Source: Noviherbaspirillum autotrophicum
GTDB lineage: Bacteria; Pseudomonadota; Gammaproteobacteria; Burkholderiales; Burkholderiaceae_D
DNA length: 64,000 bases
Assembly (NCBI RefSeq): GCF_000818395.1
Contig: NZ_JWJG01000028.1
Location: 2,401,195 to 2,465,194, forward strand
Direction of reading: 5' to 3'
Part shown: positions 53,320 through 62,306 of the stretch, piece by piece
Layout of the letters: each line of letters opens with the position of its first letter
Numbering within the stretch: position 1 is the first letter of the stretch
Notes under the pieces: model-generated
Told to the model about the DNA's origin: nothing
The model's database searches: none
What the model saw: only the letters and a program-made list of their open reading frames with translations
Position numbers and translations under genes: made by a program

Positions 53320-54876
53320 ATGAAAATCAGAGCGCAAATCGGCATGGTGCTGAACCTGGACAAGTGCATTGGCTGCCATACCTGTTCGGTGACCTGCAAG
53401 AACGTCTGGACCAGCCGCGACGGCGTCGAATATGCCTGGTTCAATAACGTCGAAACCAAGCCGGGCATCGGCTACCCGAAGGAATGGGAAAACCAGGACA
53501 AGTGGAACGGCGGCTGGAAGCGCAACGCCGAAGGCAAGCTGGAACCGCGCCAGGGCAGCCGCCTGAAGATCCTGGCCAACATCTTCGCCAACCCGAACCT
53601 GCCGGAGATCGACGACTACTACGAGCCGTTCACTTACGACTACGAGCGTCTGCAAAACGCGCCGCTGTCGGAGACGCCGCCGACCGCACGCCCGATCTCA
53701 GTCGTTACCGGCAAGAAGATGGACAAGATCGAATGGGGCCCGAACTGGGAAGACGACCTCGGCGGCGAATTCGCCAAGCGCAGCAAGGACAAGCTGTTCG
53801 ACGGCGTGCAGAAGGAGATGTACGGCACGTTCGAAAACACCTTCATGATGTACCTGCCGCGCCTGTGCGAGCACTGCCTGAACCCGGCCTGCGTCGCCTC
53901 CTGCCCGTCCGGCTCCGTGTACAAGCGCGAAGACGACGGCATCGTGCTGATCGACCAGGACAAGTGCCGTGGCTGGCGCATGTGCATCTCCGGCTGTCCG
54001 TACAAGAAGATTTATTACAACTGGTCTTCCGGCAAGGCCGAGAAGTGCACCTTCTGCTTCCCCCGCATCGAAGCGGGCCAGCCGACGGTGTGCTCCGAGA
54101 CCTGCGTGGGCCGCATCCGCTATCTTGGCGTGATGCTGTACGACGCCGACCAGATCGAGTCCGCCGCATCGGTGGCCGACGAGCAGGACCTGTACGAATC
54201 GCAGCTCGGCCTTTTCCTGAACCCGCACGATCCGAAGGTGATCGAGGAAGCGCGCAAGCAGGGCATCCCGGATTCGTGGCTGGAAGCCGCCAAGCGCTCG
54301 CCGGTATACAAGATGGCAATGGAATGGAAAGTCGCCTTCCCGCTGCATCCGGAATACCGCACGCTGCCGATGGTCTGGTACATCCCGCCGCTGTCGCCGA
54401 TCCAGGCCGCTGCCGAGTCCGGCAAGATGGGCATGAATGGCATCATCCCAGATACCCGCAGCCTGCGTATCCCGGTGAAGTACCTTGCCAACCTGCTCAC
54501 CGCCGGAAAGGAAGCGCCTGTGGTGCACGCGCTGGACCGCATGCTCGCCATGCGCGCCTACATGCGCGGCAAGTCGGTCGACGGAACCGAAAACCTGGAC
54601 GTGCTGAAGCAAGTGGACCTCACCAAGGATGTGGTGGAAGACATGTACCACATCATGGCGATCGCGAACTACGAAGACCGCTTCGTGATCCCGAGCAGCC
54701 ACAAGGAGATGGTCGAGGACAGCTTCAACGAGAAGGGCTCCTGCGGCTTCAGTTTCGGCAACGGCTGTTCGGACGGCGTAAGCGACGCTTCGCTGTTCGG
54801 CAAGAAGAAGCAGGGATCGGTGATCTTTGTTGACATGCCGAAGTCGCGCAAGAAGAAGACCGCTGAAAACGTCTGA
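53320..54876 (+). CDS. narH: Respiratory nitrate reductase beta subunit
   Basis: 518 residues. Four Fe-S clusters are encoded by CIGCHTCSVTCKN, CEHCLNPACVASCPSG, CRGWRMCISGCPYKK and CTFCFPRI with a distal CSETCVG. The Trp in CRGWRMC gives the usual [3Fe-4S] cluster. It carries electrons from NarI to NarG. The gene is 17 nt after narG. Confidence 0.97.
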   Translation: MKIRAQIGMVLNLDKCIGCHTCSVTCKNVWTSRDGVEYAWFNNVETKPGIGYPKEWENQDKWNGGWKRNAEGKLEPRQGSRLKILANIFANPNLPEIDDYYEPFTYDYERLQNAPLSETPPTARPISVVTGKKMDKIEWGPNWEDDLGGEFAKRSKDKLFDGVQKEMYGTFENTFMMYLPRLCEHCLNPACVASCPSGSVYKREDDGIVLIDQDKCRGWRMCISGCPYKKIYYNWSSGKAEKCTFCFPRIEAGQPTVCSETCVGRIRYLGVMLYDADQIESAASVADEQDLYESQLGLFLNPHDPKVIEEARKQGIPDSWLEAAKRSPVYKMAMEWKVAFPLHPEYRTLPMVWYIPPLSPIQAAAESGKMGMNGIIPDTRSLRIPVKYLANLLTAGKEAPVVHALDRMLAMRAYMRGKSVDGTENLDVLKQVDLTKDVVEDMYHIMAIANYEDRFVIPSSHKEMVEDSFNEKGSCGFSFGNGCSDGVSDASLFGKKKQGSVIFVDMPKSRKKKTAENV

Positions 54877-54889
54877 GCGTGAAGTGTCC

Positions 54890-54915
54890 GTTCCTTCTCC
54901 GCCAGGAGAAGGAAC
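54890..54915 (+). repeat. 11-bp perfect hairpin between narH and narJ
   Basis: GTTCCTTCTCC at 54890-54900 pairs perfectly with 54905-54915 across a 4-nt loop. No T-run follows. It may set the relative level of narGH and narJI by slowing or stabilising the mRNA. Confidence 0.55.
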
Positions 54916-54936
54916 AACTGGGCTAAAGGAATCACA

Positions 54937-55605
54937 ATGAAACACTACCAGGCGCTATCCGCCTTATTGCTCTATCCCGAACGGGAGCTGATCGACAGCC
55001 TTCCCGAGATCGAAGCGATCCTGCAGCAAGCCCCGGTTTCGGCTGCATCGCTGCAGCCGTTGCTGGCTTACCTGAAGCGGGAAGACCTGATCGCGCTGCA
55101 GGAAAACTATGTCGCCACCTTCGACCGCAACCCATCCCACTCGCTGCATCTGTTCGAGCATATCCACGGCGAGTCGCGCGACCGCGGGCAGGCGATGGTG
55201 GACCTGATGGAAGAGTACAAGAAGCACGGCTTGCAAATGGCCGGCGATGACTTGCCGGACTATGTGCCGCTGTTCCTTGAATTCCTCTCTCAGCTGGAGC
55301 GGGATGAGGCAGAACACCTGTTGGGCGACGCAGTGCATGTGCTGGCACACGTCGGCCGCAAGCTGGCCGCCAACGGCAGCCCGTATGCGCCGGTATTCGA
55401 CGTGTTGCAGCAGCTGAGCCCGGTCGTGGCCGAAGAGTTGTCCGAGCCGCCGGTACGCGATATGGACGAGGCGCTGGAAACCTTCGGCCCCGGCGCGGAC
55501 GGCGTCGAGCCGCTGCTCAAAAAGGCGGCGGGCGGCGTACAGCCGATCAATTTCCATCCAAAGGGAACGCGCGCCGGGGCTGGAACTACCGGCTGCGCCG
55601 GTTGA
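54937..55605 (+). CDS. narJ: Nitrate reductase assembly chaperone NarJ
   Basis: 222 residues. All-helical TorD-like chaperone with ALLLYPERELIDSLPEIE, FEHIHGESRDRGQAMVDL and DDLPDYVPLFLEFLSQL signatures. It holds apo-NarG until the molybdenum cofactor is inserted. It sits in the standard place between narH and narI. Confidence 0.94.
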   Translation: MKHYQALSALLLYPERELIDSLPEIEAILQQAPVSAASLQPLLAYLKREDLIALQENYVATFDRNPSHSLHLFEHIHGESRDRGQAMVDLMEEYKKHGLQMAGDDLPDYVPLFLEFLSQLERDEAEHLLGDAVHVLAHVGRKLAANGSPYAPVFDVLQQLSPVVAEELSEPPVRDMDEALETFGPGADGVEPLLKKAAGGVQPINFHPKGTRAGAGTTGCAG

Positions 55606-55632
55606 CCGGATTCATGAAAAGGAGATAACAAC

Positions 55633-56316
55633 ATGAGTTACCTGCATCAATTCGCATTCGGAATCTACCCGTATATCGCGCTGGCGATCTTCCTGCTCGG
55701 CAGCCTGATCCGCTTCGACCGCGAGCAATACACCTGGAAGTCCGACTCCAGCCAGCTGCTGCATCGCGGCAGCCTGCGCGTCGGCAGTATCCTGTTCCAC
55801 GTCGGGATCATCGGCCTGTTCTTCGGCCATGCAGCGGGCCTGCTCACCCCCGTATGGGTGTGGGACACGCTGGGCGTGGAGCACGGCACCAAGCAGGTTG
55901 TCGCGATGGTGGCCGGCGGGGTGATGGGCTCGCTATGCATGATCGGCCTGCTGATCCTTCTGGCGCGCCGTTTTTCCAATGACCGTCTGCGCGCGGTAAC
56001 CACCTTCAAGGATAAGGTCGTGATGCTGTGGATTCTGGTGACCCTGTCGCTTGGCCTGTGCTCGATCGTGCTGTCCGCATCGCATACCGACGGCCACCTG
56101 ATGGTGCAATTCATGAGCTGGGCCCAGCATGTGGTGACCTTCCGTGGGGATGCCGCACAATTCATCGACGAAGCGCCGCTCCTGTTCAAGCTGCATCTGT
56201 TCATGGGCATGTCGCTGTTCGTTATTTTCCCCTTCACCCGTCTGGTGCACATCTGGAGCGGCTTCGCATCGGTCGGCTACCTCGGCCGCGCTTACCAGCT
56301 GGTCCGCCCGCGCTAA
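55633..56316 (+). CDS. narI: Nitrate reductase gamma subunit (cytochrome b)
   Basis: 227 residues, five TM helices. Axial haem-b histidines are seen in GSILFHVGIIGLFFGHAAG and in the C-terminal FKLHLFMGMS/RLVHIWSG. It takes electrons from quinol and anchors NarGH to the membrane. A parvulin gene follows 30 nt later. Confidence 0.95.
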   Translation: MSYLHQFAFGIYPYIALAIFLLGSLIRFDREQYTWKSDSSQLLHRGSLRVGSILFHVGIIGLFFGHAAGLLTPVWVWDTLGVEHGTKQVVAMVAGGVMGSLCMIGLLILLARRFSNDRLRAVTTFKDKVVMLWILVTLSLGLCSIVLSASHTDGHLMVQFMSWAQHVVTFRGDAAQFIDEAPLLFKLHLFMGMSLFVIFPFTRLVHIWSGFASVGYLGRAYQLVRPR

Positions 56317-56346
56317 TCGATAACAGATTGATACAGGAGTGACATC

Positions 56347-57093
56347 ATGGGTATTTCCGTCAACGGCGTCGAGATCACCGACCAGGACATCGAACTGGAG
56401 TTGCCGCATCATCAGAAAGCGGGTAACCCGTTGAAGGAAACGGTCCATGAGCTGGTGCTGCGCGCGCTGCTGCTGCAGGAAGCCGCGCGTCTCGGGATCG
56501 AAGCCGAGGACGATGATGAGCGTATCGAGGCGCTCTTCGTGCAGCAGGTTCGCGTGCCCGAGGCCGACGACGCAGCTTGCGAAACCTTCTACCGCAACCG
56601 CCCGGAGCTGTTTGCTAGCGGTGAGATGGTGGAGGCGCGGCATATCCTGTTTCAGGTAACGCCGACCGTGCCGCTCGATCTGCTGCGCGAAACCGGCGAA
56701 GCGGTCCTGGATGAGCTGAAGCAGCATCCGGAACGCTTCGAAGAACTGGCCAGGCAGTATTCCAACTGCCCGTCGGGCCAGGTCGGTGGAAGCCTCGGCC
56801 AGCTTACGCGCGGTCAGACTGTGCCGGAGTTCGAGGACTTCGTGTTCCGCCTCGCGCCAGGGGAACTGGGCAACCGGCTGCTGGAAACGCGCTTTGGCTT
56901 GCATATCGTGCAAGTACAGCGCCGGATCGATGGCAAGCGCCTTCCTTTTGAAGCGGTAAAGGCGCAGATTGCCGAAACGCTGACACGCCAGTCATGGCAG
57001 CGCGCCGTGCACCAGTATTTGCGCATCCTGGCAGGGAAGGCCGATATCCAGGGAGTGTCGCTGGAAGGCGCCGACAGCCCGCTGGTGCAATAG
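56347..57093 (+). CDS. Parvulin-type peptidyl-prolyl isomerase of the nar operon
   Basis: 248 residues. Cytoplasmic, as no signal peptide is seen. A SurA/NifM-like helical N-terminus leads to a parvulin domain (residues about 95-195): EARHILFQV, SGQVGGSLGQLTRGQTVPEFE and FGLHIVQVQRR. Parvulin genes at the end of narGHJI clusters are known in betaproteobacteria and probably help fold the reductase. The link is by position, 30 nt after narI. Confidence 0.9.
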   Translation: MGISVNGVEITDQDIELELPHHQKAGNPLKETVHELVLRALLLQEAARLGIEAEDDDERIEALFVQQVRVPEADDAACETFYRNRPELFASGEMVEARHILFQVTPTVPLDLLRETGEAVLDELKQHPERFEELARQYSNCPSGQVGGSLGQLTRGQTVPEFEDFVFRLAPGELGNRLLETRFGLHIVQVQRRIDGKRLPFEAVKAQIAETLTRQSWQRAVHQYLRILAGKADIQGVSLEGADSPLVQ

Positions 57094-57272
57094 CGATAGA
57101 TTGACTCGTTCTTGATCCAGCTTCTTCTTTTTGAAGAAGGTCTCACCGGGGGAATTGCGTGAAATCGGTGGCGCGGTTAAGCTGTTCGTTGCCAAAACGA
57201 AAAATTACGTGTCATTCCCCGTCGGTTTCTGCCGTTATTCATGCCATCGGTGGGTCCCCGGAAGTCGCGTTG

Positions 57273-58406
57273 ATGCTAACCGGGAGCTGCTGGGTGCTAC
57301 TAGACATACTGAACCCATCGCCTCTGCCGCCCGATGCCGAACGGCGTCTGCGCGACAAGCACGAGACGCTGATGGCCCTGCTGGCGTCCGCCGTAGCGCC
57401 CATGCTCGGCGCCCTGGTCATCCTGTTTGTCGTGTGGGACTATTTTGTCGATCCCACCCGCGTTGCCTGGACGCTTCCTGTCCGGATTGCCTTTGTCGCC
57501 CTCAGCGCACTCGGTTATCGCCCTGGAGTGCTGCCGCTGGGCGCTTCGGCGCGCTGCATCTACATCCACTGGATGTTCAGCGCCGCCATCATCCTGTCCG
57601 ATTTTCTGCTGACGGACGGCTTTCGCTACGGCCTGGTCGGCGTGGTGGCCGGCGTCTTTTTCGTCTCGCTCATTACGCAGACTACCCGCGGCTTCCTGCT
57701 GGCCGTGAGCGCGCCGTTCGCGCTGTTCGTTGCATGCGCGGCGGTCGACAGGCCGTTGCCCGAGCTGGCGAACGACATCGTTTTTTATCTGCTCGCCATG
57801 GCCATTGCCTTTGTGCTGATGGCCATGATCCGCTATCTGCGCCGCAGCGAGGCGTTGCTGGAGGAAGAGCTGATGCGACAGGCAACGCATGACAGCCTGA
57901 CCGGGCTGTTGAACCGTGGTCGCCTCAACGAGCTGGCGGCGCGCGAAATGGCACTGGCGCGTCGGCACGGCCGGCCGCTTGCGGTGCTGATGCTCGATAT
58001 CGATCGTTTCAAGCTGGTCAACGACACCTATGGACATGACGTCGGCGATATGGTGATCCGGCGGCTGGCCGACGCTTGCCGGGAGCAGATGCGCACGGTC
58101 GACCATGTAGGTCGTTTTGGCGGCGAGGAGTTTGTCTGCATTCTGCCGGAAACCGATCAGTCCGCAGCGCTGGCTTGTGCCGAACGGCTGCGCCAGGTAA
58201 TGGAGCGGCAGCGCGTCGAGTCGGCGCGCGGCGAAGTGCGCTTCACGGTCAGCATCGGTGTCGCGTTGTATGACTCCGCCCATGGCGACTGGGATGCATT
58301 GCTCAAAGATGCCGATACCGCTTTGTACCGCGCCAAGCAGTCGGGCCGCAATCGCGTCATGCTGGCTGACGACTGCTTGCCGGTTTGCGCCGAAGCCGAT
58401 CGCTGA
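57273..58406 (+). CDS. Membrane-bound diguanylate cyclase (GGDEF)
   Basis: 377 residues from ATG 57273; a longer frame from GTG 57159 is open but its N-terminus is not protein-like. Five or six TM helices precede a full GGDEF domain: HDSLTGLLNRGRLNEL, VLMLDIDRFKLVNDTYGHD and the active RFGGEEF motif. It makes cyclic di-GMP in response to an unknown membrane signal. It lies between the nar and moaA-narXL blocks and may link respiration to biofilm state. No I-site RxxD is obvious. Confidence 0.87.
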   Translation: MLTGSCWVLLDILNPSPLPPDAERRLRDKHETLMALLASAVAPMLGALVILFVVWDYFVDPTRVAWTLPVRIAFVALSALGYRPGVLPLGASARCIYIHWMFSAAIILSDFLLTDGFRYGLVGVVAGVFFVSLITQTTRGFLLAVSAPFALFVACAAVDRPLPELANDIVFYLLAMAIAFVLMAMIRYLRRSEALLEEELMRQATHDSLTGLLNRGRLNELAAREMALARRHGRPLAVLMLDIDRFKLVNDTYGHDVGDMVIRRLADACREQMRTVDHVGRFGGEEFVCILPETDQSAALACAERLRQVMERQRVESARGEVRFTVSIGVALYDSAHGDWDALLKDADTALYRAKQSGRNRVMLADDCLPVCAEADR

Positions 58407-58584
58407 AGATCGTTAGCGCCGGGTGCAGCTTGCGATGCAACCGCTTTCGCATGCGCGCGAACCATGAAAGAGGCCAAAAGGCGCTCTAATACCAAAGGAC
58501 TACTCGCGCTAGCTCGTCGTGCCAACTGCCAGGCACAGCCGCTCCCCCCTACAATGGGATCATCCACCATGTACGGGAGTGACG

Positions 58585-59559
58585 ATGTTAAGCGATAGGT
58601 TTGGCCGTTCCATCGACTATCTGCGCCTGTCGGTGACCGACCGTTGCGATTTGCGCTGCACCTATTGCCTGCCGAAAGGCTTCAAGGGATTCGAGGAACC
58701 GAAGCACTGGCTGACTTTCGACGAGATCGAGCGCCTGCTTGGCGCGTTCGCGCGCCTAGGCACTTCGCGCGTGCGCCTGACCGGCGGCGAACCACTCTTG
58801 CGGCGCAATCTGCCGGAGCTGGCGGCGCGCATCGCGCGGCTTCCCGGCATGCGCGACCTGTCGTTGTCGACCAATGCGACACGCTTGAATCGCCATGCAG
58901 GCGAACTCAAGGCGGCTGGCGTATCGCGCATCAACGTCAGCCTCGATTCGCTCGACCGCGAGTGCATGGAAAAAATCACCGGCCGCGACAGCCTGCCGCA
59001 AATCCTTGAAGGAATCATGTCCGGCAAGGCCGCCGGATTCGATCCGATCAAGATCAACATGGTCGCCATGCGCGGCATTAACGAGAACGAAATCGATGCG
59101 ATGGTGGCGTTTTGCATCGAGCACGGCTTTATCCTGCGCCTGATTGAGGCGATGCCGATGGGAGCGACCGGGCGTGATGCTGCGTTCCTTGAACTCGGGC
59201 CGATCCAGACGCGCCTGCAGTCGAAATTCGGCTTGCAGCCGCAGGCGGCCGAGCTGGGCGGCGGACCGGCGCGCTATCTGGCCACTGCCGACGGGCGGGC
59301 CAGTGTCGGATTCATCACGCCAATGTCGCAGCATTTTTGCGCCACCTGCAACCGGGTGCGCCTGGCCGTCGACGGCACCTTGTACCTTTGCCTCGGCCAG
59401 GAAGAAAAATTCGAGTTCCGGCCGCTCTTGCGCGGCGGCGCGAGCGATGCCGAACTGGAGCAGGCGATCCGGACCGCAATCGAACTCAAACCGCAAAAGC
59501 ACGAATTCCGCGAACAGCCGGACAAGGTCATTCGGTTCATGGCGCAGACCGGCGGCTGA
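58585..59559 (+). CDS. moaA: MoaA, GTP 3',8-cyclase for molybdenum cofactor
   Basis: 324 residues from ATG 58585. Radical-SAM motif CDLRCTYC (Cys21, 25, 28), GGEPLLR, and the C-terminal cluster Cys in HFCATCNRVR and LYLCLG. The C-terminal Gly-Gly tail (TGG) needed for activity is present. It makes the first precursor of the molybdopterin cofactor required by NarG. Other mo genes are not in the window. Confidence 0.95.
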   Translation: MLSDRFGRSIDYLRLSVTDRCDLRCTYCLPKGFKGFEEPKHWLTFDEIERLLGAFARLGTSRVRLTGGEPLLRRNLPELAARIARLPGMRDLSLSTNATRLNRHAGELKAAGVSRINVSLDSLDRECMEKITGRDSLPQILEGIMSGKAAGFDPIKINMVAMRGINENEIDAMVAFCIEHGFILRLIEAMPMGATGRDAAFLELGPIQTRLQSKFGLQPQAAELGGGPARYLATADGRASVGFITPMSQHFCATCNRVRLAVDGTLYLCLGQEEKFEFRPLLRGGASDAELEQAIRTAIELKPQKHEFREQPDKVIRFMAQTGG

Positions 59560-59575
59560 CCACGAAAGGCTGAGC

Positions 59576-60241
59576 ATGGAAGACATCGAAAAATTCATCC
59601 ACGGCTTTTCCCGCTTCCAGCAGCAATATCTCGGCGAACACTGCCTGTTCAACAGCTTGCGCGAAGCACAGCGGCCCGGCACCCTGGTGATCGGCTGCTG
59701 CGACTCGCGCGTCGACCCGGCGCTGCTGACCGGCAGCGACCCCGGCGATATGTTCGTCGTGCGCAACGTCGCCAATCTGGTTCCCCCGTGTACGCCGGAT
59801 GCGCCGCCCGGAGTGGCTTCGGCCATCGAGTTCGCGGTATGCGGCCTCGAAGTGGAACGCGTGATCGTGCTCGGCCATGCACGCTGCGGCGGCATCCGGG
59901 CGCTGATGTCCCCAAGGCGCCTTGCGCAGGAAACGGATTTCGTCGGCCGCTGGATGCGGCACGCAGAACCGGTGCGGCAGCGCGTCCTGCGCGAACTGTC
60001 GCACAAGACGGACGACGAGCAGCACAAGGGGTGCGAGATGGCCAGCATTCTGCATTCCCTCGATAACCTGTTGACCTATCCCTGGCTGCGGCGGCGGGTG
60101 GAGGAGGGCCGGCTGCGCTTGCATGGTTGGTATTTCGATATCGATTCCGGCGCGCTGCTGGCCTACTCGGCGCGCCAGCAGGAGTTCTTGCCGCTGGTTT
60201 GTCCTCTGGAAAAACCTGAGATGGAAAGACGGCGGGCATGA
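59576..60241 (+). CDS. Beta-class carbonic anhydrase
   Basis: 221 residues from ATG 59576. Zinc-site motif GCCDSRVDP (Cys41, Asp43, Arg45) and GHARCGGI (His and second Cys). Interconverts CO2 and bicarbonate. It lies 16 nt after moaA and 121 nt before narX, so it seems to be part of the moaA-narXL unit. Physiological role here is not evident from sequence. Confidence 0.93.
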   Translation: MEDIEKFIHGFSRFQQQYLGEHCLFNSLREAQRPGTLVIGCCDSRVDPALLTGSDPGDMFVVRNVANLVPPCTPDAPPGVASAIEFAVCGLEVERVIVLGHARCGGIRALMSPRRLAQETDFVGRWMRHAEPVRQRVLRELSHKTDDEQHKGCEMASILHSLDNLLTYPWLRRRVEEGRLRLHGWYFDIDSGALLAYSARQQEFLPLVCPLEKPEMERRRA

Positions 60242-60362
60242 CTGGCACCAGGGGCGCCACTTCCGGGCGCACACGCCATATTGGCTGGCGCAATGCAACC
60301 GCTATCCCGTATGATTGGCAGATAGGCCTGCTATCGGGCCCGACCGGGCTATCACCATCTCA

Positions 60363-62306
60363 ATGAACTTAGAGACACTCCTGCCGACGTGGCAACGGCT
60401 TTCGACCAAGATCGTCAGCATGCTGCTGGGCTTTTTCGTGCTGGCGCTGTTCGCGATCTGCGCCACGCTTTTCCTGTCTTGGCAACTGGAGGGGAGCTCC
60501 GCCGCGATCAATGAAACCGGCAGCCTGCGCATGCGCAGCTACCGGCTGGCTACGCTGTTGTCGCGCATCGTCAACGAACCGGAGACGGCGGCGGCACGCG
60601 CAGAAACCGTCGCAGAACTGAATACGATAGAAGCTGCTTTCGCGGCAGTGCGCAGAGGAAATCCGCAGCGCCCGCTATCCCTTCCTCCAACCGAACAGAT
60701 CCAGGTGGAGTTCGATCAGGTGTACAGTCACTGGCAGCAGACCATGCGCCCGATGGCCACTCTCATCCTCGACAGCACAGGCGCCGAGCGCAACGCGGCG
60801 TGGCGGCGGTATCAGCCTCGGGTCGCGCCTTTCGTGGCCGAGGTCGATGCGCTGGTGCAGCTGATCGAGCGCGACAGCGAGTTGCGCACTGCCTGGTTGC
60901 GTTCATCGCAGCTGGCGCTCGTGGCATTGGCGGTCGGCGGCACCGTGGTCATGACCTATTTTATGTTCCTGGTTATCATCACCCCGGTGTCGCGCCTGCG
61001 CGGCGGCATTCTGCGCATGACGCAGAAGGATTTTACGGTGCGCCTGCCGGTGGAGAGCAAGGACGAGTTCGGCCAGCTGGCGCTGGGCTTCAACCAGATG
61101 GCCGACCGCCTGGAAGAGCTGTACGCCAGCCTGGAAGATCGTGTCAAGGTGAAAACCGCCGCACTGGAAGACCAGAACCGGGAGCTGGCGCTGTTGTATG
61201 ACAGCGCTGCCTTCCTGCAGCGCCCGCAGGGCGTGGAAGCCATGTGCCAGGGGTTTTTGCAGCGTATCAGCCAGTATTTCAATGCCGACGGCGGCGCCGT
61301 GCGGGTGCTCGACGAGCGGAGCGGCAACCTGTTCATGGTCGCGCATCAGGGCGTATCGCCGGCGCTGGCGAAAGACGAAAAATGCCTGAAGGTGGGCGAG
61401 TGCCTGTGCGGCGATGCGGTAACGAAGAAAATCTCGGTGGTGCACGACCTGCAGCAGATGGACCGGGCGAATGACTTGCAGTGCCACCGCGACGGCTTTG
61501 CCACGGTGTCGGTATTCCACATCCTGGTGCATCAGCAGCACGTCGGTTTCTTCAATTTGCATTTCCGTAACACGCGAAGCTTTACCGAGCGGGAAAAAGC
61601 CTTGCTCGAAACGCTCGGCCAGTTGCTCGGCATCGCCATCGAAAACCTGCGGCTGGCATCGCGCGAGAAGGAGATGGCGATTTCCGAGGAACGCAACTTG
61701 GTGGCACAGGGCTTGCACGACAGCATAGCGCAGGGGCTGACCTTCCTGAACATCCAGGTGCAGATGCTGGATGACTCGTTACGCAATGGAAAAATCGAGG
61801 ATGCTGCCGCGATCGTACCGGCGCTCCGGGCCGGTGTGCAGGAAAGCTACGAAGACGTGCGCGAACTGCTGCTGAATTTCCGCAGCAAACTGGCCGAGGG
61901 CGATCTGATCGTGGCGCTGAAAACGACCGTCGAAAAATTCCGCCGCCAGACTGGCATCGCGGTCGATCTCGTCGATGCCGACACCGGCGCACCGTTCGGG
62001 CGCGAACAGCAGCTGCAGATGCTGTTCATCGTGCAAGAGGCGCTCTCCAATATCCGCAAGCATGCATTCGCCAAAAAGGTCGACATCCGGCTCGACGACA
62101 GCCAGGACTTCACGCTGATCATTCGCGACGACGGCGTCGGATTCGATGCGGCCACGTTGCTGCAAAAGGGCGATTCGCACGTCGGCATCAATATCATGCG
62201 AGAGCGGGCGCAGCGCATTCACGCGTCGCTCGACATCCATTCCCGACTCGGCGAAGGTACGACCGTCGCCCTGCACCTGGCGCAGGAACACCGACGCGCC
62301 GCATGA
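60363..62306 (+). CDS. narX: NarX, nitrate/nitrite sensor histidine kinase
   Basis: 647 residues from ATG 60363; TTG 60315 is an alternative. TM helix 1 is near residues 17-40. A nitrate P-box AAINETGSLRMRSYRLATLL follows in the periplasmic helix bundle. TM helix 2 (about 182-205) and HAMP come next. A GAF-like central module has the Cys cluster CLKVGECLCGD, and the HisKA_3 helix carries His452 in GLHDSIAQGLTFL. The HATPase has ALSNIRKHA and DDGVGFD. It senses nitrate and nitrite and phosphorylates NarL. Coupled to narL by a 4-nt overlap. Confidence 0.95.
   Translation: MNLETLLPTWQRLSTKIVSMLLGFFVLALFAICATLFLSWQLEGSSAAINETGSLRMRSYRLATLLSRIVNEPETAAARAETVAELNTIEAAFAAVRRGNPQRPLSLPPTEQIQVEFDQVYSHWQQTMRPMATLILDSTGAERNAAWRRYQPRVAPFVAEVDALVQLIERDSELRTAWLRSSQLALVALAVGGTVVMTYFMFLVIITPVSRLRGGILRMTQKDFTVRLPVESKDEFGQLALGFNQMADRLEELYASLEDRVKVKTAALEDQNRELALLYDSAAFLQRPQGVEAMCQGFLQRISQYFNADGGAVRVLDERSGNLFMVAHQGVSPALAKDEKCLKVGECLCGDAVTKKISVVHDLQQMDRANDLQCHRDGFATVSVFHILVHQQHVGFFNLHFRNTRSFTEREKALLETLGQLLGIAIENLRLASREKEMAISEERNLVAQGLHDSIAQGLTFLNIQVQMLDDSLRNGKIEDAAAIVPALRAGVQESYEDVRELLLNFRSKLAEGDLIVALKTTVEKFRRQTGIAVDLVDADTGAPFGREQQLQMLFIVQEALSNIRKHAFAKKVDIRLDDSQDFTLIIRDDGVGFDAATLLQKGDSHVGINIMRERAQRIHASLDIHSRLGEGTTVALHLAQEHRRAA

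Noticed and set aside
57106-57142. CTTCTTC/GAAGAAG inverted repeat as a terminator after the parvulin gene
   Set aside because: A-T rich stem without a T-run; kept out because evidence is too thin.
57159-57272. GTG-started longer N-terminus of the diguanylate cyclase
   Set aside because: The 38 extra residues look non-coding and precede the first hydrophobic segment awkwardly; mentioned as alternative only.
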